Origin: Pseudooceanicola marinus
Lineage (GTDB): Bacteria > Pseudomonadota > Alphaproteobacteria > Rhodobacterales > Rhodobacteraceae
Direction of reading: 5' to 3'
NCBI RefSeq assembly: GCF_002786295.1
Contig: NZ_PGTC01000013.1
Span: forward strand, 69,501-133,500
Length of the DNA stretch: 64,000 nt
Positions 1-8,436 of the stretch are shown piece after piece; position 1 is the first letter of the stretch, and the number at the start of each line of letters is the position of its first letter. The position numbers and the translations under genes are program-made. The notes under the pieces were generated by a model, which saw nothing but the letters and a program-made list of their open reading frames with translations, searched no databases and was not told the origin of the DNA.

Positions 1-208
1 TGCCCTCGCCGTCCAGGGTGATCGCCGCGACCTTCTCTTCGGCCTCTTTCAGCTTGGTCTCACAGTGCTTCTTCAGCTCGGCCCCGCGTTCGTACAGCTT
101 GATCGACGCCTCCAGCTCCACGTCGCCGCGTTCCAGCTGGCCAACGACGGTTTCCAGCTCCTTCATGGCGGCTTCGAAGGACATCTCGGAGATCGGGGTA
201 TCGCTCAT
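1..208 (-). CDS. xseB: Exodeoxyribonuclease VII small subunit (partial, C-terminus beyond the window edge)
   Basis: The product starts [15 protein letters not shown] and continues with the [15 protein letters not shown] and [12 protein letters not shown] motifs typical of XseB. XseB is the small helical subunit that pairs with XseA to degrade single-stranded DNA into oligonucleotides in the cytoplasm. The ATG at 208 is preceded by AGGAG six bases upstream, which fixes the start. Only 69 codons are visible, and the family is usually about 75-85 residues, so only a short C-terminus is missing. In this group of bacteria xseB is often followed by ispA and dxs, so those would be expected beyond the left edge (inference). 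Confidence 0.93.
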   Translation of the reverse strand, partial: MSDTPISEMSFEAAMKELETVVGQLERGDVELEASIKLYERGAELKKHCETKLKEAEEKVAAITLDGEG

Positions 209-321
209 GGCGGACTCCTACATGGGGCGAGTTCGGGCGCACCTTAGCGCCCCCTTCCCGGTGGTTCAATTCGGCTTCTGGCGCGTTGACGGGCTTGGGC
301 GGGACAGCGCAGGATGCGCCC

Positions 322-1290
322 ATGAACGCGCTGCTGGAAAACACCGCCCAGGCCGATCCCGCCGCCGCCGCCCGCGCCGCCGGCACCCTGGAAGAGCTGC
401 TGGCGGGCCTCGATGCGGCGCCGGAGGAGATCCTGCGCCTGGTGCCGGGGCGCCGCGCGGTCTTTGCCGGGCACTGGCTGGGCCGGGCGGTGGTGTTCCA
501 CCTGGCCCTGGCCCCCGAGGAGGTCGCGGGGTTCCGCGCCCGCCACGACGAGCAGACCCGCGTGCACGGCTATATGGGCGACGGCCCCTTCCGGGTGCCC
601 GAACCGATCCGCCTGATCGCCGGCGACCGCGTGGCGGTGACCCAAGCGATCAGCGGCACACCCCTTCTGGACGCGCTGTGGCAGGCCGACAAACCCGACC
701 GCCCCGCCCTTCAGGCCAGCGGCGCGGGCTGGCTGGCCGCCCATGCCGCGCCCACGCTGGAGGATCGCCCGGTCAACCGCGGCCCCTGGCGCAAATGGGC
801 AGTGGCCGGCCAGGCCCGTCAGACCCATGACCGGCTGAAGGGGATCGAGGCGCGCGTACTGCAAAAGATGCACGCCCTGTCGCGCCGCCTGCGCCCCGTC
901 ACGACCTGGCGCAGCGCCCTGGGCCACGGGGATTTCCACCCCAACAACCTGATACGGGATGCGGATGGCGTCACCTGGGGGATCGACCTGGGCGCGTCCA
1001 ACCGCGCGCCGATCTACCGCGACATCGCGCGTTTCCTGGTGCACGCCGCCCGGCGCGGCATGCTGCCTTCGGGCCAGCGCCGCTTTGGCGTGGACGCGGG
1101 CGGCCTCGCGGATTTCGCCCGGGCCTTCGCCCTGACGGAAGAAGAGCTGACCGGTGACCTGCCCTTCTTCCTCTGTCACGAATTGCTGGTCCGGGTCGAA
1201 CATCCCGACATGCCGGGGCCGCGCATCCGCCATACGGTAGACCTGTCCGAAGCGATGTTCGAGGACCTGCGCGACCTGCTGAGGGACTAG
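322..1290 (+). CDS. Phosphotransferase of the aminoglycoside/choline kinase-like fold
   Basis: This 322-residue protein has the kinase-like catalytic loop GHGDFHPNN at residues 201-208, with the catalytic Asp in HGD. The metal-binding Asp follows in the WGIDLG segment near residue 222. These identify the APH/choline kinase superfamily, cytoplasmic enzymes that phosphorylate small molecules with ATP. The N-terminal part has an AVFAGHWLGR segment in place of a clear P-loop, as is usual for the fold. The ATG at 322 follows AGGA; an in-frame TTG at 286 is possible but has no good ribosome site. The gene converges on petR with only four bases between them. The substrate cannot be told from the sequence, and a resistance role is not implied. 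Confidence 0.75.
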   Translation: MNALLENTAQADPAAAARAAGTLEELLAGLDAAPEEILRLVPGRRAVFAGHWLGRAVVFHLALAPEEVAGFRARHDEQTRVHGYMGDGPFRVPEPIRLIAGDRVAVTQAISGTPLLDALWQADKPDRPALQASGAGWLAAHAAPTLEDRPVNRGPWRKWAVAGQARQTHDRLKGIEARVLQKMHALSRRLRPVTTWRSALGHGDFHPNNLIRDADGVTWGIDLGASNRAPIYRDIARFLVHAARRGMLPSGQRRFGVDAGGLADFARAFALTEEELTGDLPFFLCHELLVRVEHPDMPGPRIRHTVDLSEAMFEDLRDLLRD

Positions 1291-1294
1291 GGCC

Positions 1295-2011
1295 TCAGTC
1301 CGGCGCCAGCATGTAGCCCGCGCCGCGCACCGTCTGCAGGTAGCGCGGCTGCTTCGGATCGGCCTCGATCTTGCGCCGCAGGCGGGTGATCTGCACGTCG
1401 ACGGCACGCTCCTGCGCCCCGCCGGTGTCGCCCTGCCCGCCCCGGCCCAGCTCCTCCACCAGCTGCAACCGCGACAGCGGCTCGCCCGGATGGGCGGAGA
1501 AGATCCGCATCAGCTGCACCTCGGTGGCGGTCAGGCGCACCGGCTGATCCCCGGCCCAAAGCTCACCCCGGTCGATGTCGTAACGCACCTCGCCAAGATG
1601 CAGCACCTTGGGCAGCACCCGTTGCACCGGCATGTCCGGCACCCGGCGCAGGATGGCATTGATCCGCAGCAGCAGTTCGCGCGGCTCGAAGGGTTTCACG
1701 AGGTAATCATCCGCCCCAGCCTCCAGCCCGCGAATGCGATCCTCGGTCTCGCCCCGGGCCGTCAGCAGCAGGACGGGCGTGCGCAACCCGCCCGCACGCA
1801 GGCTCTCGGTCAGGGAGATCCCGTCCTCGCCCGGCATCATCACGTCCAGCACGATCAGGTCGAACTCCAGCCCCGACAGCAGGCGCCGGGCATGGGCCGC
1901 GTCGCGGGCAGTCGAGATCAGGAAGCCGCTGCGCTTGAGGAACCGCGCCAGCAGGTCACGGATCCGTTCGTCATCATCGACGATCAGCAGGTGCGGATCC
2001 GGATCACTCAT
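1295..2011 (-). CDS. petR: OmpR-family response regulator, PetR-like
   Basis: The 238-residue protein has an N-terminal receiver domain (about 1-125) with acidic pocket Asp12/Asp13, phosphoacceptor Asp56 in VLDVMMP, Thr84 and Lys106. A C-terminal winged-helix DNA-binding domain follows (about 145-235), ending in LRRKIE and VRGAGYML, the standard OmpR-type signature. It acts as a cytoplasmic DNA-binding regulator. The start overlaps the end of the upstream MarR gene by ATGA, so the two are translationally coupled. This MarR-OmpR pair matches the petP-petR operon described in Rhodobacter capsulatus, where it lies near the cytochrome bc1 genes. No bc1 genes and no partner histidine kinase lie in this window. 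Confidence 0.88.
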   Translation of the reverse strand: MSDPDPHLLIVDDDERIRDLLARFLKRSGFLISTARDAAHARRLLSGLEFDLIVLDVMMPGEDGISLTESLRAGGLRTPVLLLTARGETEDRIRGLEAGADDYLVKPFEPRELLLRINAILRRVPDMPVQRVLPKVLHLGEVRYDIDRGELWAGDQPVRLTATEVQLMRIFSAHPGEPLSRLQLVEELGRGGQGDTGGAQERAVDVQITRLRRKIEADPKQPRYLQTVRGAGYMLAPD

Positions 2012-2505
2012 GCACCGGCCTCGCGCAGGGCGTTGTAGGATTTGCGGATGTCGCTATCCATCAAGGCCTCCAGCACCTGCCGGAACCCGGCGACGGCATC
2101 GGGGCCGGCCTTGCGGTAGGCGTCGCGCATCCACTTGCGCTGCGCATCCGACAGCTGCCCCTCCAGCGCCGCCCCCTTCTCCGTCAGGTAAAGGTGGCGT
2201 TCCCGCTTGTCGGCGCGACCGATGCGACTTTCCACCATCTCGTCGGCGATCAGGGTGCGCAGCACGCGGTTCAGGCTCTGCTTGGTCACCCCGAGGATCG
2301 CCAGCAGCCGGTTGACGTTCATCCCCGGCGCCCGGGCGATGAAATGCAGCGCCCGGTGATGGGCGCGGCCGTATCCCGTCCCCTCCAGCAGATGGTCGGG
2401 ACCGGCGGTAAACCCCCGATAGGCAAAGAACATTGCCTCGATCCCCTGGCGCAATTGCTCATCCGTCAGAAACAGCAAAGAGTCTCCGACCTGACCTTCC
2501 GACAT
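2008..2505 (-). CDS. petP: MarR-family transcriptional regulator, PetP-like
   Basis: This 165-residue winged-helix protein carries the MarR pattern: a helical N-terminus, LLAILGVTKQSLNRVLRTLI as recognition helix, and the wing residues D-R..ER-H-YLTEKG. The chosen ATG at 2505 has GGGAGG five bases upstream; an earlier ATG and GTG in frame lack this spacing. It overlaps petR by four bases and is the first gene of the pair. PetP/PetR are known from Rhodobacter as an essential or near-essential pair affecting cytochrome expression; the exact target here is not visible. It is divergent from the aminotransferase gene at 2773. Confidence 0.87.
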   Translation of the reverse strand: MSEGQVGDSLLFLTDEQLRQGIEAMFFAYRGFTAGPDHLLEGTGYGRAHHRALHFIARAPGMNVNRLLAILGVTKQSLNRVLRTLIADEMVESRIGRADKRERHLYLTEKGAALEGQLSDAQRKWMRDAYRKAGPDAVAGFRQVLEALMDSDIRKSYNALREAGA

Positions 2506-2659
2506 GACGCCTCCCATTACCAAAGCAGCGCGACGATAGGCGGTCGAGGGCGATTAGCCAAGACATCGCCGGCCCGCGCGCGGCACAGGCAACCGCCGGG
2601 CCCGGCCCCTCGCTGCACCCGCAGCCCAGTCGCTGCAGTGCAAAACTAAGTCAGACTTG

Positions 2660-2688
2660 TTGACATTCCAAGAATCAAAAGCTACCTG
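2660..2688 (+). promoter_or_regulatory. Candidate sigma-70 promoter for ilvE
   Basis: TTGACA at 2660-2665 is followed 17 bases later by TACCTG at 2683-2688. The -35 is perfect and the -10 is weak. It lies about 85 bases upstream of the aminotransferase start, in the gap shared with the divergent petP. Placement is by inspection only. Confidence 0.4.
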
Positions 2689-2772
2689 TCCGATGCTGCG
2701 ACGCAATTTTATGTCCGGTTCGGACCATTTCGACGCAACATATGGAAAAAATCTGATGTCAGGAGGTTCGCG

Positions 2773-3639
2773 ATGTCGAGTTATGAAGACCGCGACGGCA
2801 AGATCTGGATGGATGGGAAACTGGTGGACTGGCGAGATGCCAACGTACACCTGCTGACCCATGCGCTCCATTACGCCTCCTCCGTCTTCGAAGGTGAACG
2901 CTGCTACAACGGCAAGATCTTCAAGGGGGTGGAGCATTCCAAGCGCCTGCGGAAGTCCGCAGAGATGCTGGATTTCGAGATTCCCTACTCGGTAGAGGAG
3001 ATCGAGGCGGCGAAATACGCCATGCTGGAGGCCAACGGCTGGACCGACGCCTATGTGCGCGCCGTGGCCTGGCGCGGCGCCGGCGAGGACATGGGCGTCA
3101 GCTCGATGAAGAACCCCGTGCGCCTGGCCATCGCCGGCTGGGAATGGGGCAACTACTACGGTGATGCGAAGATGAAGGGCGCCAAGCTCGACATCGCCAA
3201 GTGGAAGCGCCCCTCGCCTGAGACCATCCCGGTGCACGCCAAGGCCGCCGGCCTCTACATGATCTGCACCATGTCCAAGCATACGGCGGAGGCCAAGGGC
3301 TGTTCCGACGCGCTGTTCATGGATTACCGCGGCTACGTGGCCGAGGCGACCGGCGCCAACATCTTCTTCGTCAAGGACGGCGAAGTGCACACGCCGCTGC
3401 CCGACTGCTTCCTGAACGGCATCACCCGCCAGACGGTGATCGACCTGCTGAAGGAAAAGGGCATCAAGGTCTACGAACGTCACATCGAACCCTACGAGAT
3501 GGAGGGCTTCGAGCAGTGCTGGCTGACCGGCACCGCCGCCGAAGTGACCCCCGTGGGCCAGATCGGCGACTACACCTTCGAGGTGGGCGCCCTGGCCAAG
3601 GACATGGTCGAGACCTACGAGAAACTGGTCCGCGCCTGA
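2773..3639 (+). CDS. ilvE: Branched-chain amino acid aminotransferase
   Basis: A 288-residue fold-type IV PLP enzyme. It exchanges the amino group between leucine, isoleucine or valine and 2-oxoglutarate in the cytoplasm. Visible family marks are the N-terminal HALHYASSVFEG motif, the PLP lysine in HAKAAG (Lys157), and the cofactor-binding stretch DALFMDYRGYVAEATGANIF with GITRQTVIDL after it. Length matches the family. The ATG at 2773 has a strong AGGAGG. A fold-type IV relative such as D-amino acid aminotransferase is less likely because the KHTAEAKG segment and the length fit IlvE. A hairpin terminator follows. Confidence 0.93.
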   Translation: MSSYEDRDGKIWMDGKLVDWRDANVHLLTHALHYASSVFEGERCYNGKIFKGVEHSKRLRKSAEMLDFEIPYSVEEIEAAKYAMLEANGWTDAYVRAVAWRGAGEDMGVSSMKNPVRLAIAGWEWGNYYGDAKMKGAKLDIAKWKRPSPETIPVHAKAAGLYMICTMSKHTAEAKGCSDALFMDYRGYVAEATGANIFFVKDGEVHTPLPDCFLNGITRQTVIDLLKEKGIKVYERHIEPYEMEGFEQCWLTGTAAEVTPVGQIGDYTFEVGALAKDMVETYEKLVRA

Positions 3640-3666
3640 ACCGGACCGCCAGTGCAAGACGACCCG

Positions 3667-3696
3667 AAGGGCCCCCGCGCAAGCGGCGGGCCCTTT
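3667..3696 (+). terminator. Rho-independent terminator after ilvE
   Basis: AAGGGCCC and GGGCCCTT arms enclose an inner CCGC/GCGG pairing and a short loop, ending in CTTTGCCTT. It begins about 27 bases after the ilvE stop. Confidence 0.7.
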
Positions 3697-3710
3697 GCCT
3701 TGGGTGCCGG

Positions 3711-3933
3711 GCGATGCCTCCGGCGGGGATGTTTCCGGCAAGGAGAGGCGCAAGACGGGCGCACCCGAAAGCCCCACCCGTTCCCCGCCTGCCACGTCCG
3801 CCAACTGGCGCGACAGCGACCATGGGCACCCGTTGGCGGACGTTTCCCTTGCCATGCCCCGCCCTTCTCTATTTGTTGGCCAGAAATATCCCGGGGGGAA
3901 TTGAGCCCGCGAGGGCTCAAGGGGGGCAGAGCC
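3711..3933. repeat. Composite intergenic inverted repeat, copy A
   Basis: The left arm at 3711-3738 reads GATGCCTCCGGCGGGGATGTTT. The right arm at about 3879-3900 reads GAAATATCCCGGGGGGAA and pairs with it. The right arm is followed by a perfect 8-bp hairpin (TTGAGCCC-GCGA-GGGCTCAA, 3901-3920) and then GGGGGGCAGAGCC. The same architecture recurs at 13136-13275 and 16424-16545. The 3640-4046 gap contains this element and the ilvE terminator and no convincing gene. Confidence 0.7.
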
Positions 3934-4046
3934 ACCACGCCCCTCTACGTGTCACCCGTCACGCGGGCGTCATCATCGGTGCCTAGGGAGGCGGCGATGA
4001 CGGCCCGCGCGCCGCCCTTCTCCCACCCCGACCAAGGATGCCGGAC

Positions 4047-5429
4047 ATGAGCTTTCACGCCACCTTTGCCCTCAACCGCCGCCTGATGCTGCAAGGCGTC
4101 GCCGCCTCCGCCGCGCTGGCCGCGCTGCCGCTGTCGGCCCGTGCGCAGTCCGGGGGCGCCGAGGCGCTGCTCTTCACCCTGGCGGACCTGCATTGCGCCT
4201 ACGCCCGCCTGTCGAAACTGCTGGAGATGATCCGCGCCGAGCGCGACGCCTCCGGGGTCCCCGCCGCCCTGCTGATCAATGGCGACCTGTTCGAGACCGG
4301 CAATGTGGTCGGCCTGCGCTCGGGCGGGGCCGCCGACTGGGCCTTTGTCGAGGCGCTGGCCGCCGAGATGCCCGTCGTCCTGAACCTGGGCAACCATGAG
4401 CCCGACTTCACCCTCGACATGGCCGAGACCGTGCGCCTGGCGCGCGACGCCGGGATCACGGTGATCTCCAACCTCACCGACACCCGCAACGGCGCGCCCT
4501 TCGCCGACCCTGCCACGACGCTGGAACTGGGCGGGATCACCCTCGGGATCCTCGGGCTCGGGGTCACCGCACCCTTCACCTACCCCGAGAAGACGCGCGA
4601 AACCCTGGGCTTCACCGAGGCCGCCGAGACCGTCGCGGCGGAGCTGCCCGGAGTGGCCGAAGGCACGGATCTGGCCGTCATCATGACCCACGCCGGCGTC
4701 ACCCCCGACAAGGCCTATATCGGCAGCCTGCCCGCCGGCACCGTGATGCAGGGCGGCCATGACCACCTGAGCTTCGACATGGATGTCGACCACGTCACCT
4801 ATTTCCACGGCGCCTGCTGGGGGACCGAGCTGGGGGTCGTCACCCTGCGCCGCGACGGCGGAGCGGTGACCGCCGACTACCGCGCCCTGCCCGTGCCCGC
4901 CGGCGGCGGCGATGCCGCCCTGCTGGGGATGATCGAGGCGCTGAAGGCTGAACATCTGTCCCAGGACGATAGCGCGGTCATCGCCGAGATCCCCGAAAGC
5001 CTGGACATCCACGGCTCGATCCTGCTGGCCGCCGAGGCGGTGCGTGCCGCCGCGCAGGCCGATGTCGCCATGCTGGGCCACACCACCTTCGGCGCGCCGC
5101 TGGCCGCGGGGCCGCTGACGAAATACGACTTCGACGCCTTCATCCGCTTCGGCGGCGGCATCTCGGTGACCGAGGTGACCGGCGCGCAGCTGCGCAAGAT
5201 CCTGACGCGCGCAAACCAGTTCCGCGCCGCCGACCTCGACGCGCGGACGGGCGACTACATGCACGTGGCCGACCCGGACCTGGACGACAGCGCCACCTAC
5301 CGGCTGGCGATGAACGGCTGGTCGGCGATGAACCAGGAAAGCTATCTGGGCACCACCGACCTTGTCTTCGAGACCGTCGAGGGGCTGGAGCTGAAGGCGC
5401 TGGTGGCCGACCACCTGGCGCGGCTGTAA
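4047..5429 (+). CDS. Exported 5'-nucleotidase / metallophosphoesterase (UshA-like)
   Basis: A 460-residue two-domain enzyme. The N-terminus has an RR motif, a hydrophobic stretch and an ARAQ cleavage-type site, so it is exported, possibly by Tat. The metallophosphoesterase motifs are present in order: DLH (Asp47/His49), NGD (Asp80), GNHE (Asn116-His117), THAG (His215) and GGHDH (His238/His240). The second half resembles the substrate-binding 5'-nucleotidase C domain (FGGGISVTEVTGAQL, then YRLAMNGW). The family releases phosphate from nucleotides in the periplasm. The ATG at 4047 is preferred because AAGG lies nine bases upstream; an ATG nine bases earlier is also in frame. The metal motif is DLHC rather than the commoner DxHG. 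Confidence 0.83.
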   Translation: MSFHATFALNRRLMLQGVAASAALAALPLSARAQSGGAEALLFTLADLHCAYARLSKLLEMIRAERDASGVPAALLINGDLFETGNVVGLRSGGAADWAFVEALAAEMPVVLNLGNHEPDFTLDMAETVRLARDAGITVISNLTDTRNGAPFADPATTLELGGITLGILGLGVTAPFTYPEKTRETLGFTEAAETVAAELPGVAEGTDLAVIMTHAGVTPDKAYIGSLPAGTVMQGGHDHLSFDMDVDHVTYFHGACWGTELGVVTLRRDGGAVTADYRALPVPAGGGDAALLGMIEALKAEHLSQDDSAVIAEIPESLDIHGSILLAAEAVRAAAQADVAMLGHTTFGAPLAAGPLTKYDFDAFIRFGGGISVTEVTGAQLRKILTRANQFRAADLDARTGDYMHVADPDLDDSATYRLAMNGWSAMNQESYLGTTDLVFETVEGLELKALVADHLARL

Positions 5430-5454
5430 CCTTCGCGCCGCCGGGGCCCGCCGC

Positions 5455-6180
5455 TCAGCGGAAGGCGGCCTCGGTGGCGGCGGCCAGCAGCATCGCATCG
5501 GTGCCCTGAAGGACGAACTGCGCCCAGTCCAGCGCCGCATCCCCCGCCGCGCGATCGGCGGCGAAGATGCCCAGGGGCATGCGGTCGGCGGCGCAGGCGT
5601 CGCGCACCCGCGCGATGGCCCCCTCCAGCGACAGCGCGGGGCGTCCGGCGCGCAGGGCCAGGCCGAGGTCCGCCGGGCCGATCATCAGGTAGTCCAGCCC
5701 CTCGATCGCCAGGATCTCGTCGAGCGTGTCCAGCGCCCCCAGGGTTTCCACCTGCACGCCGATCAGCGGCGCGGGCGCCTCGATGACCTCCGCCATGCGA
5801 TAGCCATACCCCGCGCCGCGCCCCGGCCCTGCACCGCGGACGCCCTGGGGCGGGAAGCGGGCAGCGGCGACGCAGGCGCGGGCAGTCTCGGCATCGCTGA
5901 CGCGCGGCACCATGACCCCGGCGGCGCCCGCATCCAGCGCCTCGGCGATCAGGTGCGGCACCGCATCGGCCACCCGCACCAGCACCGGCGTGCCGTGACA
6001 GCCGGCGGCGCGCAGGACATTCGACAGGACCTCACCTCGAAAGCTGGAATGTTCGCTGTCGGCACAGAGGAAATCCACGCCAGCCAGGCACAGCACCTCG
6101 GTCACCGCCGGGCTGGGCAGGTCCTGGAAGATGCCGCGCAGGCGGGCATCGGGGGCGGTCAGGCGGTCACGCAGGGTCAT
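5455..6180 (-). CDS. HpcH/HpaI aldolase family protein
   Basis: A 241-residue TIM-barrel class II aldolase. The family cleaves 4-hydroxy-2-oxo acids to pyruvate (or oxaloacetate-type products) and an aldehyde. The general base His44 is in ADSEH, the substrate-binding Arg69 in LVRV, the metal-binding Glu145 in VQVET, and Asp171 in IGPADLGL. The start at 6180 has AGGAGG eight bases upstream. It ends 26 bases from the convergent nucleotidase stop. The physiological substrate is unclear: HpaI, garL-type aldolases and citrate lyase-like relatives share these motifs. Confidence 0.86.
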   Translation of the reverse strand: MTLRDRLTAPDARLRGIFQDLPSPAVTEVLCLAGVDFLCADSEHSSFRGEVLSNVLRAAGCHGTPVLVRVADAVPHLIAEALDAGAAGVMVPRVSDAETARACVAAARFPPQGVRGAGPGRGAGYGYRMAEVIEAPAPLIGVQVETLGALDTLDEILAIEGLDYLMIGPADLGLALRAGRPALSLEGAIARVRDACAADRMPLGIFAADRAAGDAALDWAQFVLQGTDAMLLAAATEAAFR

Positions 6181-6248
6181 GGTCTTTTTCCTCCTCTTGC
6201 GCCGGGATCATGCCCCGACGCGGAGACGGAGGAAACCGCGAAAGCCCC

Positions 6249-7298
6249 TCAGCCCACCTTGTGCAGCCAGGCGTCGGTCTCGAACTGCTCTGCCGCCAGG
6301 GCCTCGGCGCGGGCGCGCTCGTCCTCGCTCAGCCCGCCGTCGGTGCCGCCGTTCATCGCCTTGAAGGTGCTCACGAGGCGTTCGATCACCTCCTCGCGCG
6401 GCAGGCCTGTCTGGCTGCGCACCGGATCCACCCGCTTCGCCGCCGAGGTGATGCCCTTGTCGGAGATCTTCTCCCGCCCGATGCGCAGCACCTGCATCAT
6501 CTTCGCCGCGTCCATGTCGTAGGACATGGTCACATGATGCAGCACCATCCCGCCCGCATAGCGTTTCTGCGCGGCGCCGCCGATCTTGCCCTTGGGCGAG
6601 GCGATGTCGTTCAGCGGTTTGTAGAAGGCGTCGATGCCGACGTCCTTGAGCCCCTGCAGCACCCAGTTGTCGAGGAAGGCATAGGAGGCGGCGAAATCCA
6701 TGTCCCCGACCAGCTCGCCGGGCGCATAGAGAGAGTAGGTGATGGCCGAGCCGGGTTCGACGAACATCGCGCCGCCGCCCGTCACCCGGCGCACGACCTG
6801 CACGCCCAGGCGGTCGCAGGCCTCCAGGTCGACCTCGTTCGACAGGGACTGAAAGTTGCCGATGATGATCGCCGGGCGATCCCATTCCCAGAACCGCAGG
6901 GTGGGCGGGCGTTTTCCGGCCGCCACGTCACGCGCCAGCACGTCGTCCAGCGCCAGGTGCATCGCCGGGGCCAGGGGGTCGGTGCGGATCACCTGCCATT
7001 CATAGTCGCGCCAGCCCTTGGCGACGCCAAGCGCGCGGCGCACGGCGATGGCGATGGCCTCGACGCTGAAACCGACCAGCGCGGTGCCGGCGGGAATGCC
7101 CTGGTCCAGCGCCGTGATGATGTCTTCGCTGCTGGAACCGGCAGGCAGCCCCTCCAGCGCGGCGGTGATGTCGGTCAACGCCTCCGCCGGTTCGAGGAAG
7201 AAATCGCCCGAGATGCGCACATCGGCCAGCTTGCCGTCGCGCACCTCCAGATCGGCGACGACCATCTTGCCGCCCACCACCTTGTATTCGCCGTGCAT
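6249..7298 (-). CDS. lplA: Lipoate-protein ligase with the accessory domain at the N-terminus
   Basis: A 349-residue protein for attaching lipoate to the E2 and H subunits of 2-oxoacid dehydrogenases and the glycine cleavage system. The catalytic half (about 100-349) has RRVTGGGAMF at 170-179 and the GKIGGAAQKR lysine region at 237-246, both hallmarks of LplA. The first 90 residues (HGEYKVVGGKMVV, then FFLEP, then ALVGFSVEAIA) resemble the small accessory domain that sits at the C-terminus of E. coli LplA. The domain order thus looks permuted. GGAGGG precedes the start. An octanoyltransferase role (LipM-like) cannot be excluded. Confidence 0.8.
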   Translation of the reverse strand: MHGEYKVVGGKMVVADLEVRDGKLADVRISGDFFLEPAEALTDITAALEGLPAGSSSEDIITALDQGIPAGTALVGFSVEAIAIAVRRALGVAKGWRDYEWQVIRTDPLAPAMHLALDDVLARDVAAGKRPPTLRFWEWDRPAIIIGNFQSLSNEVDLEACDRLGVQVVRRVTGGGAMFVEPGSAITYSLYAPGELVGDMDFAASYAFLDNWVLQGLKDVGIDAFYKPLNDIASPKGKIGGAAQKRYAGGMVLHHVTMSYDMDAAKMMQVLRIGREKISDKGITSAAKRVDPVRSQTGLPREEVIERLVSTFKAMNGGTDGGLSEDERARAEALAAEQFETDAWLHKVG

Positions 7299-7393
7299 CT
7301 GCTGCCCTCCGTCTGGCGCGTCCCTGGCCCGGTGATGCGCTTCCGGGCCGCCAGGTTCAAGGGGGCGGGACCGCGGGACCGCGGCGAGCCAGG

Positions 7394-8278
7394 TCAGCGA
7401 TTGCGCGGGCTGACCTTGTCATCGACATCGGCGCGCACCTGGGCATGGGCGATCAGGGCGAAGATGAAGGTGCCGCCGATGACGTTGCCCAGAAGCGTCG
7501 GCAGCCAGAATTCCAGCACCGCCGCACCCAGACCCGCCTGACCGAGGAAGACCAGGTAGAGGACCTCCGTGGTGCCCGCGATCACGTGCGGGAAGTCCCC
7601 CACCGAGACCAGCCAGGTGGCGAGGAAGATCAGCCAGAGCCGCGCCTGCGGCGCCGCCGCCATGGCCCAGACCAGCGTGGCGATCAGCCAACCGGAGATC
7701 ACCCCGCCGGAGAACATCTCCGGCGCGGGCTTGCCGATCAGGTGGCGCCCGATCTCGACGAAGGCAGAGGTGGTGTCGCTGTCGAAGAGCGGCATGAAGG
7801 CCAGCACCGCCCCCGCTATGGCGCCCCCGGCGGTGTTGCCCGCCAGCACGATCGCCCAGAGCCGCAGCACCCGCCCCACGTTGCGTTTCGTCGGGTCGGA
7901 CATCACCGGCAGCACCGGCGTCACGGTGTTTTCGGTGAACAGCTGCTGCCCGGCGCAGATGACGAAGATGAAGCCCAGGGTATAGCCCATGGACTCCACC
8001 AGGAAGGCGATCTCCGTATCGGGCAGATGCGCGTGCAACAACCCCCGCGCCATGTAGGAGGTCGCCATGGTGATCCCGCCCGCAATGGCCGACCACAGCA
8101 GGGCCCGCCCGTCCCGCGCCATCTCCTTGTCGCCTTCGCGCCGGATGACCTCATGCACGGCTGCGGCAGTGGAGGGCAGCTTTTCCTCCAGATCCTCGAG
8201 GTCTGGTTCGTGGTCCTTTTGGGAGCTCTGTTCGGTGGCGTCGTGGTGGGGGTGCTTCGGCTCGGAAAGATCGGTCAC
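7394..8278 (-). CDS. Formate/nitrite transporter family channel (YfdC-like)
   Basis: A 294-residue membrane protein. Residues 1-60 are a charged, His/Asp/Glu-rich cytoplasmic tail (EPKHPHHD, EPDLEDLEEKL). About six hydrophobic segments follow, with FNT-type features: GYTLGFIFVICAGQQLFTENT, a central loop with AGNTAGG, and a terminal GNVIGGTFIFA. The family forms pentameric channels for small monovalent anions. The long acidic tail matches the YfdC subgroup rather than FocA or NirC. The start codon is GTG with AGGA nine or ten bases upstream. No formate or nitrite metabolism genes are adjacent, so the substrate is open. Confidence 0.82.
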   Translation of the reverse strand: MTDLSEPKHPHHDATEQSSQKDHEPDLEDLEEKLPSTAAAVHEVIRREGDKEMARDGRALLWSAIAGGITMATSYMARGLLHAHLPDTEIAFLVESMGYTLGFIFVICAGQQLFTENTVTPVLPVMSDPTKRNVGRVLRLWAIVLAGNTAGGAIAGAVLAFMPLFDSDTTSAFVEIGRHLIGKPAPEMFSGGVISGWLIATLVWAMAAAPQARLWLIFLATWLVSVGDFPHVIAGTTEVLYLVFLGQAGLGAAVLEFWLPTLLGNVIGGTFIFALIAHAQVRADVDDKVSPRNR

Positions 8279-8379
8279 GGGGGAGAGTCCTGATACGGGC
8301 TATCGGGAGAAACGCGGCAAGGGGGGCGGGGGTTCCCCCGCGGTCAGGCGCATCAATGCTCTTTCCCCGCAAACGACGA

Positions 8380-8403
8380 AGCCCCCGCCAAAGGGCGAGG
8401 GCT
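8380..8403 (-). terminator. Hairpin terminator after the putrescine aminotransferase gene
   Basis: On the minus strand AGCCCTCGCC pairs with GGCGGGGGCT around CTTT and is followed by TCGTCGTTT. It is 34 bases past the aminotransferase stop. Confidence 0.6.
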
Positions 8404-8436
8404 CCTCCTCGGTTCGTCAGGCCCTGCGGCGGTGGT

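Noticed and set aside
322-1290. Phosphotransferase considered as an antibiotic resistance gene
   Set aside because: The fold is shared with many housekeeping kinases, and nothing in the context suggests resistance or transfer.
3711-3933. Composite repeat considered as an insertion sequence end
   Set aside because: No transposase is nearby and the three copies sit only in intergenic gaps, with compensating changes in the arms; a structural repeat fits better.
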